The translations under genes and the position numbers were made by a program. The notes under the pieces are model-generated. The model was not told the origin of the DNA. It made no database searches and was given only the letters and a program-made list of their open reading frames with translations. From contig JAFYWV010000013.1 in NCBI GenBank assembly GCA_017546505.1, positions 1 through 37,627 on the forward strand: a stretch of DNA of 37,627 nt. The letters are read 5' to 3'. This document shows positions 24,643-33,774 of the stretch, one piece after another. How positions within the stretch are numbered: position 1 is the stretch's first letter; every line of letters starts with the position of its first letter. This DNA is from Bacteroidaceae bacterium (GTDB lineage Bacteria > Bacteroidota > Bacteroidia > Bacteroidales > Bacteroidaceae).

Positions 24643-25500
24643 ATGAACGACAAGATATATAAAGTTATATTATTCATAGCTGCACTGATAATGCCGATAG
24701 TGTGCGGGGGCGTTGTTTACGCCCTCGTCACTGACGCCTATGAAGCGTTTGAGCATTTCGGGTTCTTTAAGTTCCTTACCTCTTCCGAGTGGAGCTACAC
24801 CGAAGGTGCAGAACAATACGGTGCGTTGCCATTCATTACGGGTACACTGATGACTACCTTGCTGGCGCTTATCTTCTGTATTCCTTTCTCCCTGCCCGTA
24901 GCATTGTTTGTGGGCGAGTATTTCAAAGGAACACGAGTGGCGGCGGTGTTAAGTACCGTTACCGATTTGCTTGCTGGCATTCCCTCAATCATTTACGGCT
25001 TGTGGGGGTTCTATACGCTCCGTCCGTTGATTATGGCTCTCAATATCTCGCCACAAGGCTCTGGTGTTCTCACTGCTTCATTGGTACTGGCGATTATGAT
25101 TGTGCCATACGCAGCTTCACTGAGTGCCGAGTTTATCAAGATGGTGCCGAACGACTTGAAGGAGGGGGCATATAGTCTTGGTGCAACCCGTGCCGAGGTG
25201 GTACGTAAGGTGATTTTCCCCGTTGCAGGCTCGGGAATATTCTCATCGTATATCTTGGCTATCGGTCGTGCATTGGGTGAGACTATGACCGTAACGATGC
25301 TTATCGGAAATACCAACAACATTCCCGACTCAATAACCTCTACTGGAAACTCAATGGCATCCATTATTGCCAACCAGTTCGGTGAAGCGGATGGATTGAG
25401 ACTCTCTTCTCTGATAGCGATAGGTTTTATCCTGTTCCTGATAACAGCCCTTATCAATATGATAGGTAAGATTATGATTAAACGTGCAAGAATTGCTTAA
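24643..25500 (+). CDS. pstC: phosphate ABC transporter permease PstC
   Basis: A 285-residue inner-membrane permease with about six helices. The first begins near residue 7 (VILFIAALIMPIVCGGVVYAL). The EAA-type coupling loop is AYSLGATRAEVVRKVIFPVAGSGI, and IGRALGETMTVTMLIGN is a family signature. It forms the channel with PstA. The order S-C-A-B matches known pst operons and the next gene starts 3 bp later. Confidence 0.95.
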   Translation: MNDKIYKVILFIAALIMPIVCGGVVYALVTDAYEAFEHFGFFKFLTSSEWSYTEGAEQYGALPFITGTLMTTLLALIFCIPFSLPVALFVGEYFKGTRVAAVLSTVTDLLAGIPSIIYGLWGFYTLRPLIMALNISPQGSGVLTASLVLAIMIVPYAASLSAEFIKMVPNDLKEGAYSLGATRAEVVRKVIFPVAGSGIFSSYILAIGRALGETMTVTMLIGNTNNIPDSITSTGNSMASIIANQFGEADGLRLSSLIAIGFILFLITALINMIGKIMIKRARIA

Positions 25501-25503
25501 CTT

Positions 25504-26370
25504 ATGACGAAACTGAAAATAAAAAACAGATTGGCACAAGACCGCCTGATGCTGTGGAGTGTATGTCTGTTCGCAGCGCTGACAGCAGTGCCGTTGCTTG
25601 CCATCTTGGGCGAAGTGCTGTTGCGTGGTTATGACCAACTCTCGTGGTCGTTCTTTACAGAACCTACCCCAACGGCATATAAAGCAATGAAGGCCATCGA
25701 AGCGGGAGCACCCATACCGGGTGGCATAGCCAACGGTATCATCGGTACGATGATTATGCTGGGGATGGCTGTCGTTGTTGCAGTCCCTTCGGGTATTTTA
25801 TGCGGTGCATATCTGGCAGAGAATCCAAAGAACCGTTTTGCCCAAGTTGTAAGTTACCTTACCGACTTGCTGCAAGGTACACCATCGGTCATTATCGGTA
25901 TTATAACCTACATTTGGGTAGTCGTTCCTATGAAGGGATACTCGGCAATTGCTGGTAGTGTGGCGCTTTGTATAATGATGCTTCCGCTTATCATCCGTTC
26001 TACCGAGGAGACGCTTAAAATCCTCCCTGCATCACTAAAGGAGGCCGGGCTTGCTCTTGGTGGCAACAAGGCAAGAGTAATGATGAAAGTGCAACTTCCT
26101 GCTGCTTTTGGCGGAATCTTTACAGGTGTCTTGCTTGCTATTTCGCGAGTGATTGGTGAGACAGCACCACTTATGTTTACTGCGCTAGGTTGCTCGTTTA
26201 TCCGCTTCGCGGTCGATAAACCCATCTCTGCTGTGCCTCTGCTTATATGGGAATTCTTTAACGATCCCAACCTGCAAGAACTAATTTGGGGTGCATCGCT
26301 CTTCCTCTTGTTGTTTGTACTTACTTTGAACTTATTATCAAAATATCTTGCTAAAAAATGGAATCAGTAA
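25504..26370 (+). CDS. pstA: phosphate ABC transporter permease PstA
   Basis: A 288-residue permease paired with PstC. The first helix (LWSVCLFAALTAVPLLAILGEVLL) follows a basic start. The coupling loop reads GLALGGNKARVMMKVQLPAAFGGI and is followed by AISRVIGETAPLMFTALG, the typical PstA signature. Its last 13 bases overlap the start of pstB, suggesting tight co-translation. Confidence 0.95.
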   Translation: MTKLKIKNRLAQDRLMLWSVCLFAALTAVPLLAILGEVLLRGYDQLSWSFFTEPTPTAYKAMKAIEAGAPIPGGIANGIIGTMIMLGMAVVVAVPSGILCGAYLAENPKNRFAQVVSYLTDLLQGTPSVIIGIITYIWVVVPMKGYSAIAGSVALCIMMLPLIIRSTEETLKILPASLKEAGLALGGNKARVMMKVQLPAAFGGIFTGVLLAISRVIGETAPLMFTALGCSFIRFAVDKPISAVPLLIWEFFNDPNLQELIWGASLFLLLFVLTLNLLSKYLAKKWNQ

Positions 26371-27125
26371 CACCTATTCTTGAGTTTAAGAAAACTTGTG
26401 TATCATATACAAAGCAGACAATGGCTGTAAAATATGTATCGGCTGCCATTGAACGAAATACCATCACGGCTATTATGGGACCTTCGGGATGCGGTAAATC
26501 AACGCTCCTACGTGCGGTAAACCTGATGCACAACCTCTATCCGAACATTCGCGTTGATGGTGAAATATTGCTTAATGGCGAAAATATCCTTGCGATGGAA
26601 CCTATCGATGTGCGTCGCCGTGTGGGTATGGTCTTCCAACGTCCTGCACCGTTCCCCACAATGAGCATCTATGACAATGTACTGTCCGGATTTGTATTGA
26701 ACGGTATCAAACTTTCAAAGGTTGAGAAAGATGCTACGGTTGAACGCTGTTTACGAAGTGTAGCACTTTGGGATGAGGTAAAGGACGTACTCAATAAGAA
26801 AGGTACATTCCTTTCTGGCGGTCAGCAGCAGCGATTGTGCATTGCCCGTGCCTTGGCAATGAAACCCGATGTTCTTCTGATGGACGAGCCTACCTCAGCA
26901 CTTGACCCGATTGCGACCAAACATATCGAAGAACTGCTCTTGGAGTTGCAGAAAGAGGTTACAATCCTTATTGTGACGCACAATATGGGACAGGCAAAAC
27001 GTATATCGTCAAAGTCAATGTTTATGTACTTGGGTGAGTTGGTTGAGTACGGCGACACCGAAACGGTGTTCTCTAAACCATCAGACGAACGAACCAAAGC
27101 ATATTTGACCGGCAAGATGGGGTAA
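26358..27125 (+). CDS. pstB: phosphate ABC transporter ATPase PstB
   Basis: A 255-residue ATPase. Walker A is GPSGCGKST, followed by the PstB-specific LLRAVNLMHNL, signature LSGGQQQRLCIARALAM, Walker B VLLMDEPTSALDP, and H-loop TH in ILIVTHNM. The Q-loop region VGMVFQRPAPFPTMSIYDNV is also PstB-like. It powers PstCA. The start overlaps pstA by 13 bp. Unlike many pst operons, no phoU gene follows; instead a Na+/phosphate transporter with a PhoU-like tail begins 90 bp later behind its own promoter. Confidence 0.96.
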   Translation: MESVTPILEFKKTCVSYTKQTMAVKYVSAAIERNTITAIMGPSGCGKSTLLRAVNLMHNLYPNIRVDGEILLNGENILAMEPIDVRRRVGMVFQRPAPFPTMSIYDNVLSGFVLNGIKLSKVEKDATVERCLRSVALWDEVKDVLNKKGTFLSGGQQQRLCIARALAMKPDVLLMDEPTSALDPIATKHIEELLLELQKEVTILIVTHNMGQAKRISSKSMFMYLGELVEYGDTETVFSKPSDERTKAYLTGKMG

Positions 27126-27136
27126 CCATAATCATC

Positions 27137-27176
27137 TTTAACCGATAGATAACATACTTGTAATATTTTTGAAACA
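27137..27176 (+). promoter_or_regulatory. candidate Pho box: four direct half-sites at 11-bp spacing
   Basis: Half-sites begin at 27137 (TTTAACC), 27148 (GATAACA), 27159 (TGTAATA) and 27170 (TGAAACA), each exactly 11 bp apart, with the same NNNAA(C/T)(A/C) core as the array before the porin gene. The last half-site starts 16 bp before the -7 region, the same offset as in the other promoter. Confidence 0.6.
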
Positions 27177-27185
27177 TATTCGATG

Positions 27186-27193
27186 CTATTTTG
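27186..27193 (+). promoter_or_regulatory. weak -7 element of the Na+/Pi cotransporter gene
   Basis: CTATTTTG keeps the TTTG half of TAnnTTTG but not the TA. It starts 16 bp after the last Pho half-site and about 23 bp before the ATG at 27216. A weak -7 behind activator sites fits a promoter that depends on activation. Confidence 0.4.
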
Positions 27194-27215
27194 TAGCAGA
27201 AATTTATAATGACTT

Positions 27216-28955
27216 ATGGAAATATTACAACTATTTACACTGTTGGGAGCATTGGGAATGTTCCTCTACGGTATGAACCTTATGAGTTCGGGCCTTCAGA
27301 AGGCTGCCGGTGACAGGTTGCGTGGCTTTCTTTCGGCAATGACATCAAATCCTTTCAAGGGAGTTATGACCGGACTGGGAGTGACATCTGTCATACAATC
27401 ATCATCGGCAACAACGGTGATGGTGGTGAGTTTTGTGAATGCGGGATTGCTTACCCTCACGCAGGCCATCGGTGTTATTATGGGTGCAAATATAGGAACA
27501 ACCGTTACTGCTTGGATGGTTTCTTGGCTTGGCTTCAAAGCCGATATTTCAATCCTGGCAGTGCCGCTGATGCTCTTTGGTTTTCTGTTCTCAAATTCAA
27601 AGAAAGACAAACGCAAGAATATCGGTGAGCTGATTGTCGGTTTCAGCCTTCTTTTCCTGGGACTCTCTTTTATGAAAGAGTCTGTACCCGACCTGCGCCA
27701 GACCCCCGAGGTGTTGGAGTTTGTCACGGCTTGGTCGTCTCACGGCTTTGGCTCGGTACTGCTGTTTCTTGCTTTTGGTACAGTGCTTACACTTGTACTG
27801 CAGTCATCATCGGCAACGATGGCTATCACGCTTATTATGCTCAGTATGGGTTGGATACCATTCGATATGGCCTGTGCAATGGTTCTTGGTGAGAATATTG
27901 GTACAACCATCACTGCAAACATTGCTGCTTCGGTTGGTAACACTCAAGCCAAACGTGCCGCAATGTCCCACACAATTTTCAATGTCTTTGGTGTTGTCTG
28001 GGCGTTGATACTCTTTAAGCCATTTTTGAAACTTGTTGGTTATATAACAGAAACACTATTTGGTTTGCCTAATCCCGCAGCAGATGGATTTGTTGTTGCT
28101 GACTCTACATCTGTTGAAGGTACAGCAGCACTTTATGGTTTGTCGATGTTGCATACTCTGTTCAATACCATCAACACATTGTTACTTGTGTGGTTCACAC
28201 AGTGGATTGCAAAGGCTGTGAGCTGGATTATCCGCACACCCGAAAATCAAGAGAAAGAGGTGTTCAAACTCAAATATATCTCAGCCGGACCTCTTGCAAC
28301 CCCAGAGTTGTCGGTAGAGCAGGCCTTTGACGAGATTGTCCATTTTGCACAGATTTCAAAGAATGGGGCAGTGTATGCAAAGAGTGCAGTAGAGAATGCC
28401 GATGGTGACAAGTTCGAGGATTTGAGGGGAAAGCTTGTGAAATACGAGGAGATTTCCGACCGCATAGAGTACGAAATTGCAACATTCCTCAATGGCGTGT
28501 CGGCCGAGGAAGTGAGTGAAAGCACCTCGCTGAAGATAAAGGCTATGTACAAGATAGTGGGTGAACTGGAGTCTTTGGGCGATGCGGGCGAGACAATAAG
28601 CCGCATACTTTCAAGGAAAAATATACACAAGAAGAGGTTTGATGCCGATGCCATCAAGAACCTCAATACAATGGGCGATGCCGTGCTTGCTGCATACGAT
28701 GTGATGATAGAAAACCTTGAAGCAGCCCACAATGGAACGCTCACTGAAATTTCCAATGCTTATAATGCCGAGCAGCGCCTAAACACTCTGCGCAACAATT
28801 TCAGGGATTCCGTAATAGAGGATATGGAGAACGGCGCCGGCAACTACCAGGCAATGGTCTACTATATGGATATTATAAACGCCTACGAACGTATGGGTGA
28901 TTTTATGATAAATATTTCACAAGACCTTGAACGTGGGTTTGTTGTAAAACGATAA
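27216..28955 (+). CDS. Na+/phosphate cotransporter (NptA/YjbB-like) with C-terminal PhoU-like domain
   Basis: A 579-residue transporter. The membrane part (about 1-340) contains two inverted Na+/Pi cotransporter repeats, each with the motif QSSSAT: Q61 (VIQSSSATTVMVV) and Q197 (VLQSSSATMAITL). Each is followed by a GxNIGTT segment (GANIGTTVTA, GENIGTTITA). The C-terminal 200 residues are helical and PhoU-like (for example LRGKLVKYEEISDRIEYEIATFL and YQAMVYYMDIINAYERMGDFMINI). It should move phosphate with Na+ across the inner membrane. It has its own Pho-box-like promoter and a strong terminator after it, so it forms a separate unit next to pst. Confidence 0.92.
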   Translation: MEILQLFTLLGALGMFLYGMNLMSSGLQKAAGDRLRGFLSAMTSNPFKGVMTGLGVTSVIQSSSATTVMVVSFVNAGLLTLTQAIGVIMGANIGTTVTAWMVSWLGFKADISILAVPLMLFGFLFSNSKKDKRKNIGELIVGFSLLFLGLSFMKESVPDLRQTPEVLEFVTAWSSHGFGSVLLFLAFGTVLTLVLQSSSATMAITLIMLSMGWIPFDMACAMVLGENIGTTITANIAASVGNTQAKRAAMSHTIFNVFGVVWALILFKPFLKLVGYITETLFGLPNPAADGFVVADSTSVEGTAALYGLSMLHTLFNTINTLLLVWFTQWIAKAVSWIIRTPENQEKEVFKLKYISAGPLATPELSVEQAFDEIVHFAQISKNGAVYAKSAVENADGDKFEDLRGKLVKYEEISDRIEYEIATFLNGVSAEEVSESTSLKIKAMYKIVGELESLGDAGETISRILSRKNIHKKRFDADAIKNLNTMGDAVLAAYDVMIENLEAAHNGTLTEISNAYNAEQRLNTLRNNFRDSVIEDMENGAGNYQAMVYYMDIINAYERMGDFMINISQDLERGFVVKR

Positions 28956-28975
28956 CCTGTACATACATTTTTGTA

Positions 28976-29021
28976 GCCGCATTGTTCTTTGTATAAATGA
29001 AGAATAGTGCGGCGCTTTTTT
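28976..29021 (+). terminator. intrinsic terminator after the Na+/Pi cotransporter
   Basis: Arms 28976-28989 and 29000-29013 form a 14-bp stem with two G-U pairs and a 10-nt loop, followed by GCTTTTTTC. It starts 20 bp after the stop codon. Confidence 0.8.
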
Positions 29022-29085
29022 CTAATCTATACTCAATGTCTTAAAATCTTTTAAAGAAATAATATGAATATTAAATATAAACCCT

Positions 29086-29093
29086 TAACTTTG
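29086..29093 (+). promoter_or_regulatory. candidate -7 element 1 of the V-ATPase operon
   Basis: TAACTTTG matches TAnnTTTG exactly, about 116 bp upstream of the first ATPase gene and downstream of the terminator. No clear -33 is seen. Confidence 0.4.
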
Positions 29094-29169
29094 TAAAATG
29101 TTGTATTATGCCGTGAAAATGGAAAAAGATGAGCCACAAAATAGGTATGGCAAATACATTTTTAATGGT

Positions 29170-29177
29170 TAAATTTG
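29170..29177 (+). promoter_or_regulatory. candidate -7 element 2 of the V-ATPase operon
   Basis: TAAATTTG matches TAnnTTTG exactly and lies 32 bp upstream of the ATG at 29210. It lies within an in-frame 5' extension of the first gene, which supports the later start. Either or both candidate promoters may be used. Confidence 0.4.
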
Positions 29178-29209
29178 CAATGGTGATTACAAACAAAAAC
29201 TTTATATAT

Positions 29210-29800
29210 ATGGAAAATAAGATTCAGGAATTGACTGAAAAAATCTATGCCGAGGGCGTAGAAAAAGGAAAATTCGAGGCTGACCGCCTTGTCTGCGAGG
29301 CAAAGGAACGTGCTGCTGAAATAGTGAAGAAGGCCGAAGCCGAGGCTGAGGCTATCATTGCAGCAGCAAAGAAAAAGGCCGGGGAGTTGGAGGCAAACAC
29401 CCGTTCCGAGATTAAACTCTACGGTGCACAGGCCGTTGGCGCTCTGAAGTCTGAGGTTACAAATGTCGTCACCGATACAATTGTGAAGGCAGCCGTTAAA
29501 GAGGCTCTTGCAGGCGACTCGGTAAAGGCTATGCTTGTGAAGATTGCCGAGCGCTGGAATTCTGATGAGGCTCTTGTCATTTCAACAGCCGAGGCCGAGG
29601 AACTCAAGGCTTATTTTGCAAAGAATGCAAAGGCATTGCTCGACAAGGGTGTTGAAATCAAGCAGGTGAATGGCTTGAAAACTCTTTTCTCCATTGCTCC
29701 AGCCGATGGCTCATACAAGGTGAATTTCGGTGAGGGTGAGTTTGAGGCTTTCTTCAAGTCTTTCCTACGTCCTCAAATGGTAGAACTCCTATTCTCGTAA
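29210..29800 (+). CDS. V/A-type ATPase subunit E
   Basis: A 196-residue peripheral-stalk subunit. Residues about 1-70 form a long charged helix rich in Ala, Glu and Lys (ADRLVCEAKERAAEIVKK and similar), the coiled coil of stalk E subunits. A compact C-terminal domain follows (FLRPQMVELLFS at the end, typical of E subunits in this lineage). The frame is open from 29129, but residues before the ATG at 29210 look non-coding and contain a promoter element. It is the first gene of the operon and the DUF2764 gene follows 3 bp later. Confidence 0.87.
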   Translation: MENKIQELTEKIYAEGVEKGKFEADRLVCEAKERAAEIVKKAEAEAEAIIAAAKKKAGELEANTRSEIKLYGAQAVGALKSEVTNVVTDTIVKAAVKEALAGDSVKAMLVKIAERWNSDEALVISTAEAEELKAYFAKNAKALLDKGVEIKQVNGLKTLFSIAPADGSYKVNFGEGEFEAFFKSFLRPQMVELLFS

Positions 29801-29803
29801 TCA

Positions 29804-30643
29804 ATGGCTAACTACTATTGTCAGGTGGCGGGTTTGCCCGATGTTGCCTTTGACGGCAGCAAGGTGGCTTTTACTGTGGAGCGTTTCAAGGAAGAACTCT
29901 ATCCGTCTCTCTCTGCCGGCGATGCAAAATGCATAGATTTGCTGTTCCTGTCGTTGGACAATGCAAATATCCTTAATATTCTCAAGAACGGTGAGGATGT
30001 AAAAGTTGAGCAGCTGGGTTGCTACGACAAAGAGGAACTTGTTGAAATAATTTCCTCGGCAAAGGACGGCGACTCTCCCAAGAAGGGTGTTCCTTCATAC
30101 CTCTATCGTTTTTTCGACTACTATTTTGCCAATGAAGGCAATGAGAATATCATCTGGAACGATGTGCTTAGCGCATACTACTACGACTATGCAATAAGCT
30201 CATCCAACAGCTTTGCATCCCGATGGTTTGCCTTCAATCGCAATGTAAACAACATACTTGTGGCTTTCACAGCCCGCAAGTATAGGATGAACATTGCCGA
30301 TGTTGTCATTGGCGACGACGAGGTTGCCAACCTGTTACGTACATCGGCTGCCCGTGATTTTGAACTGTCGGGAGCGCTTGACTATTTCGAGACCGTGCAG
30401 CGATTGAGTGAGAACGGAAAGTTACAGGAGCGTGAACATCAGCTCGACGAATTGCGTTGGCGTTGGCTTGACGACAATTCGGTTTTCAACTATTTTACGG
30501 TGGAACGCCTGTTCGTCTTCTTGCAGAAACTGATTATTGTCGAGCGTTGGGAGGCTCTTGATGCCGACAAGGGAATGGAACGCTACAACAAGATGATTGC
30601 CGAGCTGAAATCGGGAATGGACAGTAGCTCTTTTGAGGTTTAA
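29804..30643 (+). CDS. DUF2764 family protein of the V-ATPase operon
   Basis: A 279-residue soluble, largely helical protein that begins MANYYCQVAGLPDVAFDGSK. It contains Trp/Arg-rich segments (SSNSFASRWFAFNRNVNNIL, LDELRWRWLDD), features of the DUF2764 proteins found only in V-ATPase operons of Bacteroidota, chlamydiae and relatives. Its place between E and A is that of subunit C in other V/A-ATPase operons, and no subunit C or F gene is present, so it may replace C as the link between stator or ring and rotor. That role is inference. Confidence 0.82.
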   Translation: MANYYCQVAGLPDVAFDGSKVAFTVERFKEELYPSLSAGDAKCIDLLFLSLDNANILNILKNGEDVKVEQLGCYDKEELVEIISSAKDGDSPKKGVPSYLYRFFDYYFANEGNENIIWNDVLSAYYYDYAISSSNSFASRWFAFNRNVNNILVAFTARKYRMNIADVVIGDDEVANLLRTSAARDFELSGALDYFETVQRLSENGKLQEREHQLDELRWRWLDDNSVFNYFTVERLFVFLQKLIIVERWEALDADKGMERYNKMIAELKSGMDSSSFEV

Positions 30644-30672
30644 GAAAAAAAGAAAAATAAATTAATATAGAT

Positions 30673-32427
30673 ATGGCTACAAAAGGAAAAGTAACCGGTG
30701 TTATAGCGAATATGGTGCTCTTGGCTGTCGACGGCCCTGTGGCGCAGAACGAGATTTGCTATATCAAGACCGGTGGTGACCGTCTGATGGCAGAGGTTAT
30801 CAAAATCAATGGTGCCAAGGTGTATGTTCAGGTCTTTGAGAGCACACGCCGTTTGAAGATTGGTGAAGAGGCAGAGTTTACCGGGCATATGCTCGAGGTT
30901 TCGCTTGCACCCGGTATGTTGTCAAAGAACTACGACGGTTTGCAGAACGACCTCGACAAGATGGAGGGTGTTTTCCTCAAACGTGGTGACTATACCAACC
31001 CTCTTGACGAGGAGAAAATCTGGCACTTTGAACCAATCGTTAAAACCGGTGACATTGTTGAGGCAGCCGCTTGGCTCGGCAAGGTAGAGGAGAACCACCA
31101 GAACCTCAAGATTATGGCACCTTTCGGCATCGAGGGCAAGTGGACTGTAAAGTCAATTGCAGCCGAAGGTGACTACAGGATTACAGACACAATTGCTGTA
31201 ATAGTAAACGCCGAGGGCGAGGAGAAACAGCTCAATATGATACAGAAATGGCCGGTTCGTGTTGCAATGAGCGACTACAAGGAGAAACCCCGTCCATTCA
31301 AGTTGCTCGAGACCGGTGTGCGCACAATCGATACCCTCAACCCCATAGTAGAGGGTGGTACAGGTTTTATCCCCGGTCCTTTCGGTACAGGAAAGACCGT
31401 GCTCCAGCACGCCATTTCAAAACAGGCCGAGGCTGATATCGTTATCATCGCAGCCTGTGGTGAGCGTGCCAATGAGGTTGTGGAAATCTTTACCGAATTC
31501 CCCGAACTTGTCGACCCACATACGGGCCGCAAACTTATGGAGCGTACAATCATCATTGCCAACACCTCAAATATGCCGGTTGCGGCACGTGAGGCTTCGG
31601 TATACACAGCAATGACAATTGCCGAGTACTACCGTGCAATGGGCTTGCGCGTTCTGTTGATGGCCGACTCTACATCACGTTGGGCACAGGCACTGCGTGA
31701 GATGTCTAACCGTATGGAGGAACTTCCCGGCCCCGATGCGTTCCCGATGGATATCTCTTCAATCATTGCCAATTTCTACAGCCGTGCAGGATATGTGTAT
31801 CTCAACAACGGCGAGGCCGGTTCAATTACCTTCATCGGTACAGTATCGCCGGCGGGTGGTAACCTCAAAGAGCCTGTGACCGAGAACACCAAGAAAGTTG
31901 CACGCTGTTTCTATGCCCTTGAGCAGGAGCGTGCCGACAAGAAACGCTATCCGGCTGTGAACCCCATCGACTCATATTCAAAATACATCGAGTATCCCGA
32001 GTTCGAGAGCTATATCACCGGCCTTGTGGGCGACGGTTGGTTGCCGATGGTGAACGAGGCAAAGACACGCTTGCAACGTGGTAAGGAGATTGCCGAGCAG
32101 ATTAATATTCTTGGTGACGACGGTGTACCAGTGGACTACCACGTTACATTCTGGAAGTCAGAGCTCATTGACTTTGTTATTCTGCAGCAGGATGCATTCG
32201 ATGAAGTCGATGCCGTAACACCTCTCGAGCGCCAGCAGGAGCTTTTGAAGATTGTTACCGACATCTGTCGTGACGAATATGAGTTCGACAATTTCCAGCA
32301 GGTTACCGACTTCTTCAAGAAGGCAATCAACATTTGCAAGCAGATGAACTATTCTGTGTTCAAGAGTGAGAAGTACAGTTCATATTATACCGAGCTTATG
32401 AACCACCTTGAGACAAAGCAGGCTTAA
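30673..32427 (+). CDS. V/A-type ATPase catalytic subunit A
   Basis: A 584-residue catalytic subunit. It has the A-type non-homologous insertion region (about 115-195), Walker A GPFGTGKTV at about 235-243, the catalytic-Glu region ACGERANEVVE, and the conserved LMADSTSRWAQALREMSNRMEELPG. ATP is hydrolysed or made at three A-B interfaces of the hexamer. It follows DUF2764 by 29 bp and precedes B by 18 bp. Confidence 0.96.
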   Translation: MATKGKVTGVIANMVLLAVDGPVAQNEICYIKTGGDRLMAEVIKINGAKVYVQVFESTRRLKIGEEAEFTGHMLEVSLAPGMLSKNYDGLQNDLDKMEGVFLKRGDYTNPLDEEKIWHFEPIVKTGDIVEAAAWLGKVEENHQNLKIMAPFGIEGKWTVKSIAAEGDYRITDTIAVIVNAEGEEKQLNMIQKWPVRVAMSDYKEKPRPFKLLETGVRTIDTLNPIVEGGTGFIPGPFGTGKTVLQHAISKQAEADIVIIAACGERANEVVEIFTEFPELVDPHTGRKLMERTIIIANTSNMPVAAREASVYTAMTIAEYYRAMGLRVLLMADSTSRWAQALREMSNRMEELPGPDAFPMDISSIIANFYSRAGYVYLNNGEAGSITFIGTVSPAGGNLKEPVTENTKKVARCFYALEQERADKKRYPAVNPIDSYSKYIEYPEFESYITGLVGDGWLPMVNEAKTRLQRGKEIAEQINILGDDGVPVDYHVTFWKSELIDFVILQQDAFDEVDAVTPLERQQELLKIVTDICRDEYEFDNFQQVTDFFKKAINICKQMNYSVFKSEKYSSYYTELMNHLETKQA

Positions 32428-32445
32428 CCATTAACACATTGAACT

Positions 32446-33768
32446 ATGGCTACAGAAGCATTCAAAAAGATATATACAAAAATCAATTCGATAACCAAGG
32501 CCACCTGTTCACTCAATGCAACAGGTGTAGGTTATGACGAACTTGCCACTGTTAACGGCAAATTGGCTCAGGTGGTAAAGATTATGGGTGATGAGGTTAC
32601 CCTGCAGGTCTTTGAGGGTACGGGTGGTATCCCAACCGATGCCGAGGTTGTTTTTATGGGTAAAGCTCCTTCGCTAAAGGTTAGCGATGAACTCACAGGC
32701 CGTTTCTTCAATGCGTATGGCGACCCCATCGACGGCGGTCCTGCCGTTGAGGGCAAAGAGGTTGAGATTGGCGGTCCCTCGGTGAACCCCGTGCGCCGCA
32801 AGCAGCCGTCGGAACTCATTGCGACAGGTATTGCCGGTATCGACCTCAACAACACCCTTGTGACAGGCCAGAAGATTCCGTTCTTTGCCGACCCCGACCA
32901 ACCATACAACCAGGTGATGGCTAACGTGGCGATGCGTGCCGAGACCGACAAGATTATTCTTGGCGGTATGGGTATGACAAACGACGACTACCTCTACTTC
33001 AAGAACCTCTTTACAAACGCAGGTGCTCTCGACCGTATCATCTCGTTTATGAACACAACCGAGGACCCTGCCGTGGAGCGTCTGCTCATCCCCGATATGG
33101 CGTTGACAGCTGCCGAGTACTTTGCAGTTGAGAAGAACCAGAAGGTGCTTGTGCTGCTCACCGATATGACAATGTATGCCGATGCGCTCTCAATCGTGTC
33201 GAACCGTATGGACCAGATTCCTTCAAAGGACTCTATGCCGGGTTCGCTCTATTCAGACCTTGCAAAAATCTATGAGAAGGCCGTTCAGTTCCCTGCCGGT
33301 GGCTCAATCACCATCATTGCAGTGACAACCCTTTCGGGTGGCGACATTACACACGCTGTGCCCGATAACACAGGTTACATCACCGAGGGTCAGTTGTTCC
33401 TCCGTCGTGATAGCGACATCGGTAAAGTCGTCGTCGACCCATTCCGTTCACTCTCACGTCTGAAGCAACTTGTTGCAGGTAAAAAGACACGTAAGGACCA
33501 TCCACAGGTTATGAACGCAGCCGTGCGTCTCTATGCCGATGCTGCAAACGCAAAGACAAAGATGGAGAACGGTTTCGACCTCACTGACTACGACAAACGA
33601 ACACTTTCGTTTGCCAAGGAGTACTCGGACAAGCTTCTGGCTATCGACGTCAACCTCAATACAACCGAAATGCTCGATGTTACTTGGGGCTTGTTCTCAC
33701 GTTACTTCAAGCCCGAGGAGGTGAACATCCGTCAGGAATTTGTCGATACATATTGGAAAAAACAATAA
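32446..33768 (+). CDS. V/A-type ATPase subunit B
   Basis: A 440-residue non-catalytic hexamer subunit. It lacks a canonical Walker A, as is normal for B. Conserved segments are [32 protein letters not shown]-like (here [21 protein letters not shown]), [38 protein letters not shown] in parts, and [26 protein letters not shown] in the nucleotide-facing part. B helps form the catalytic sites with A. Confidence 0.96.
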   Translation: [440 protein letters not shown]

Positions 33769-33774
33769 GCGGAA

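Noticed and set aside
29129-29209. 27-codon N-terminal extension of V-ATPase subunit E
   Set aside because: It contains a promoter-like element and a non-conserved hydrophobic sequence. The ATG at 29210 starts the stalk helix directly.
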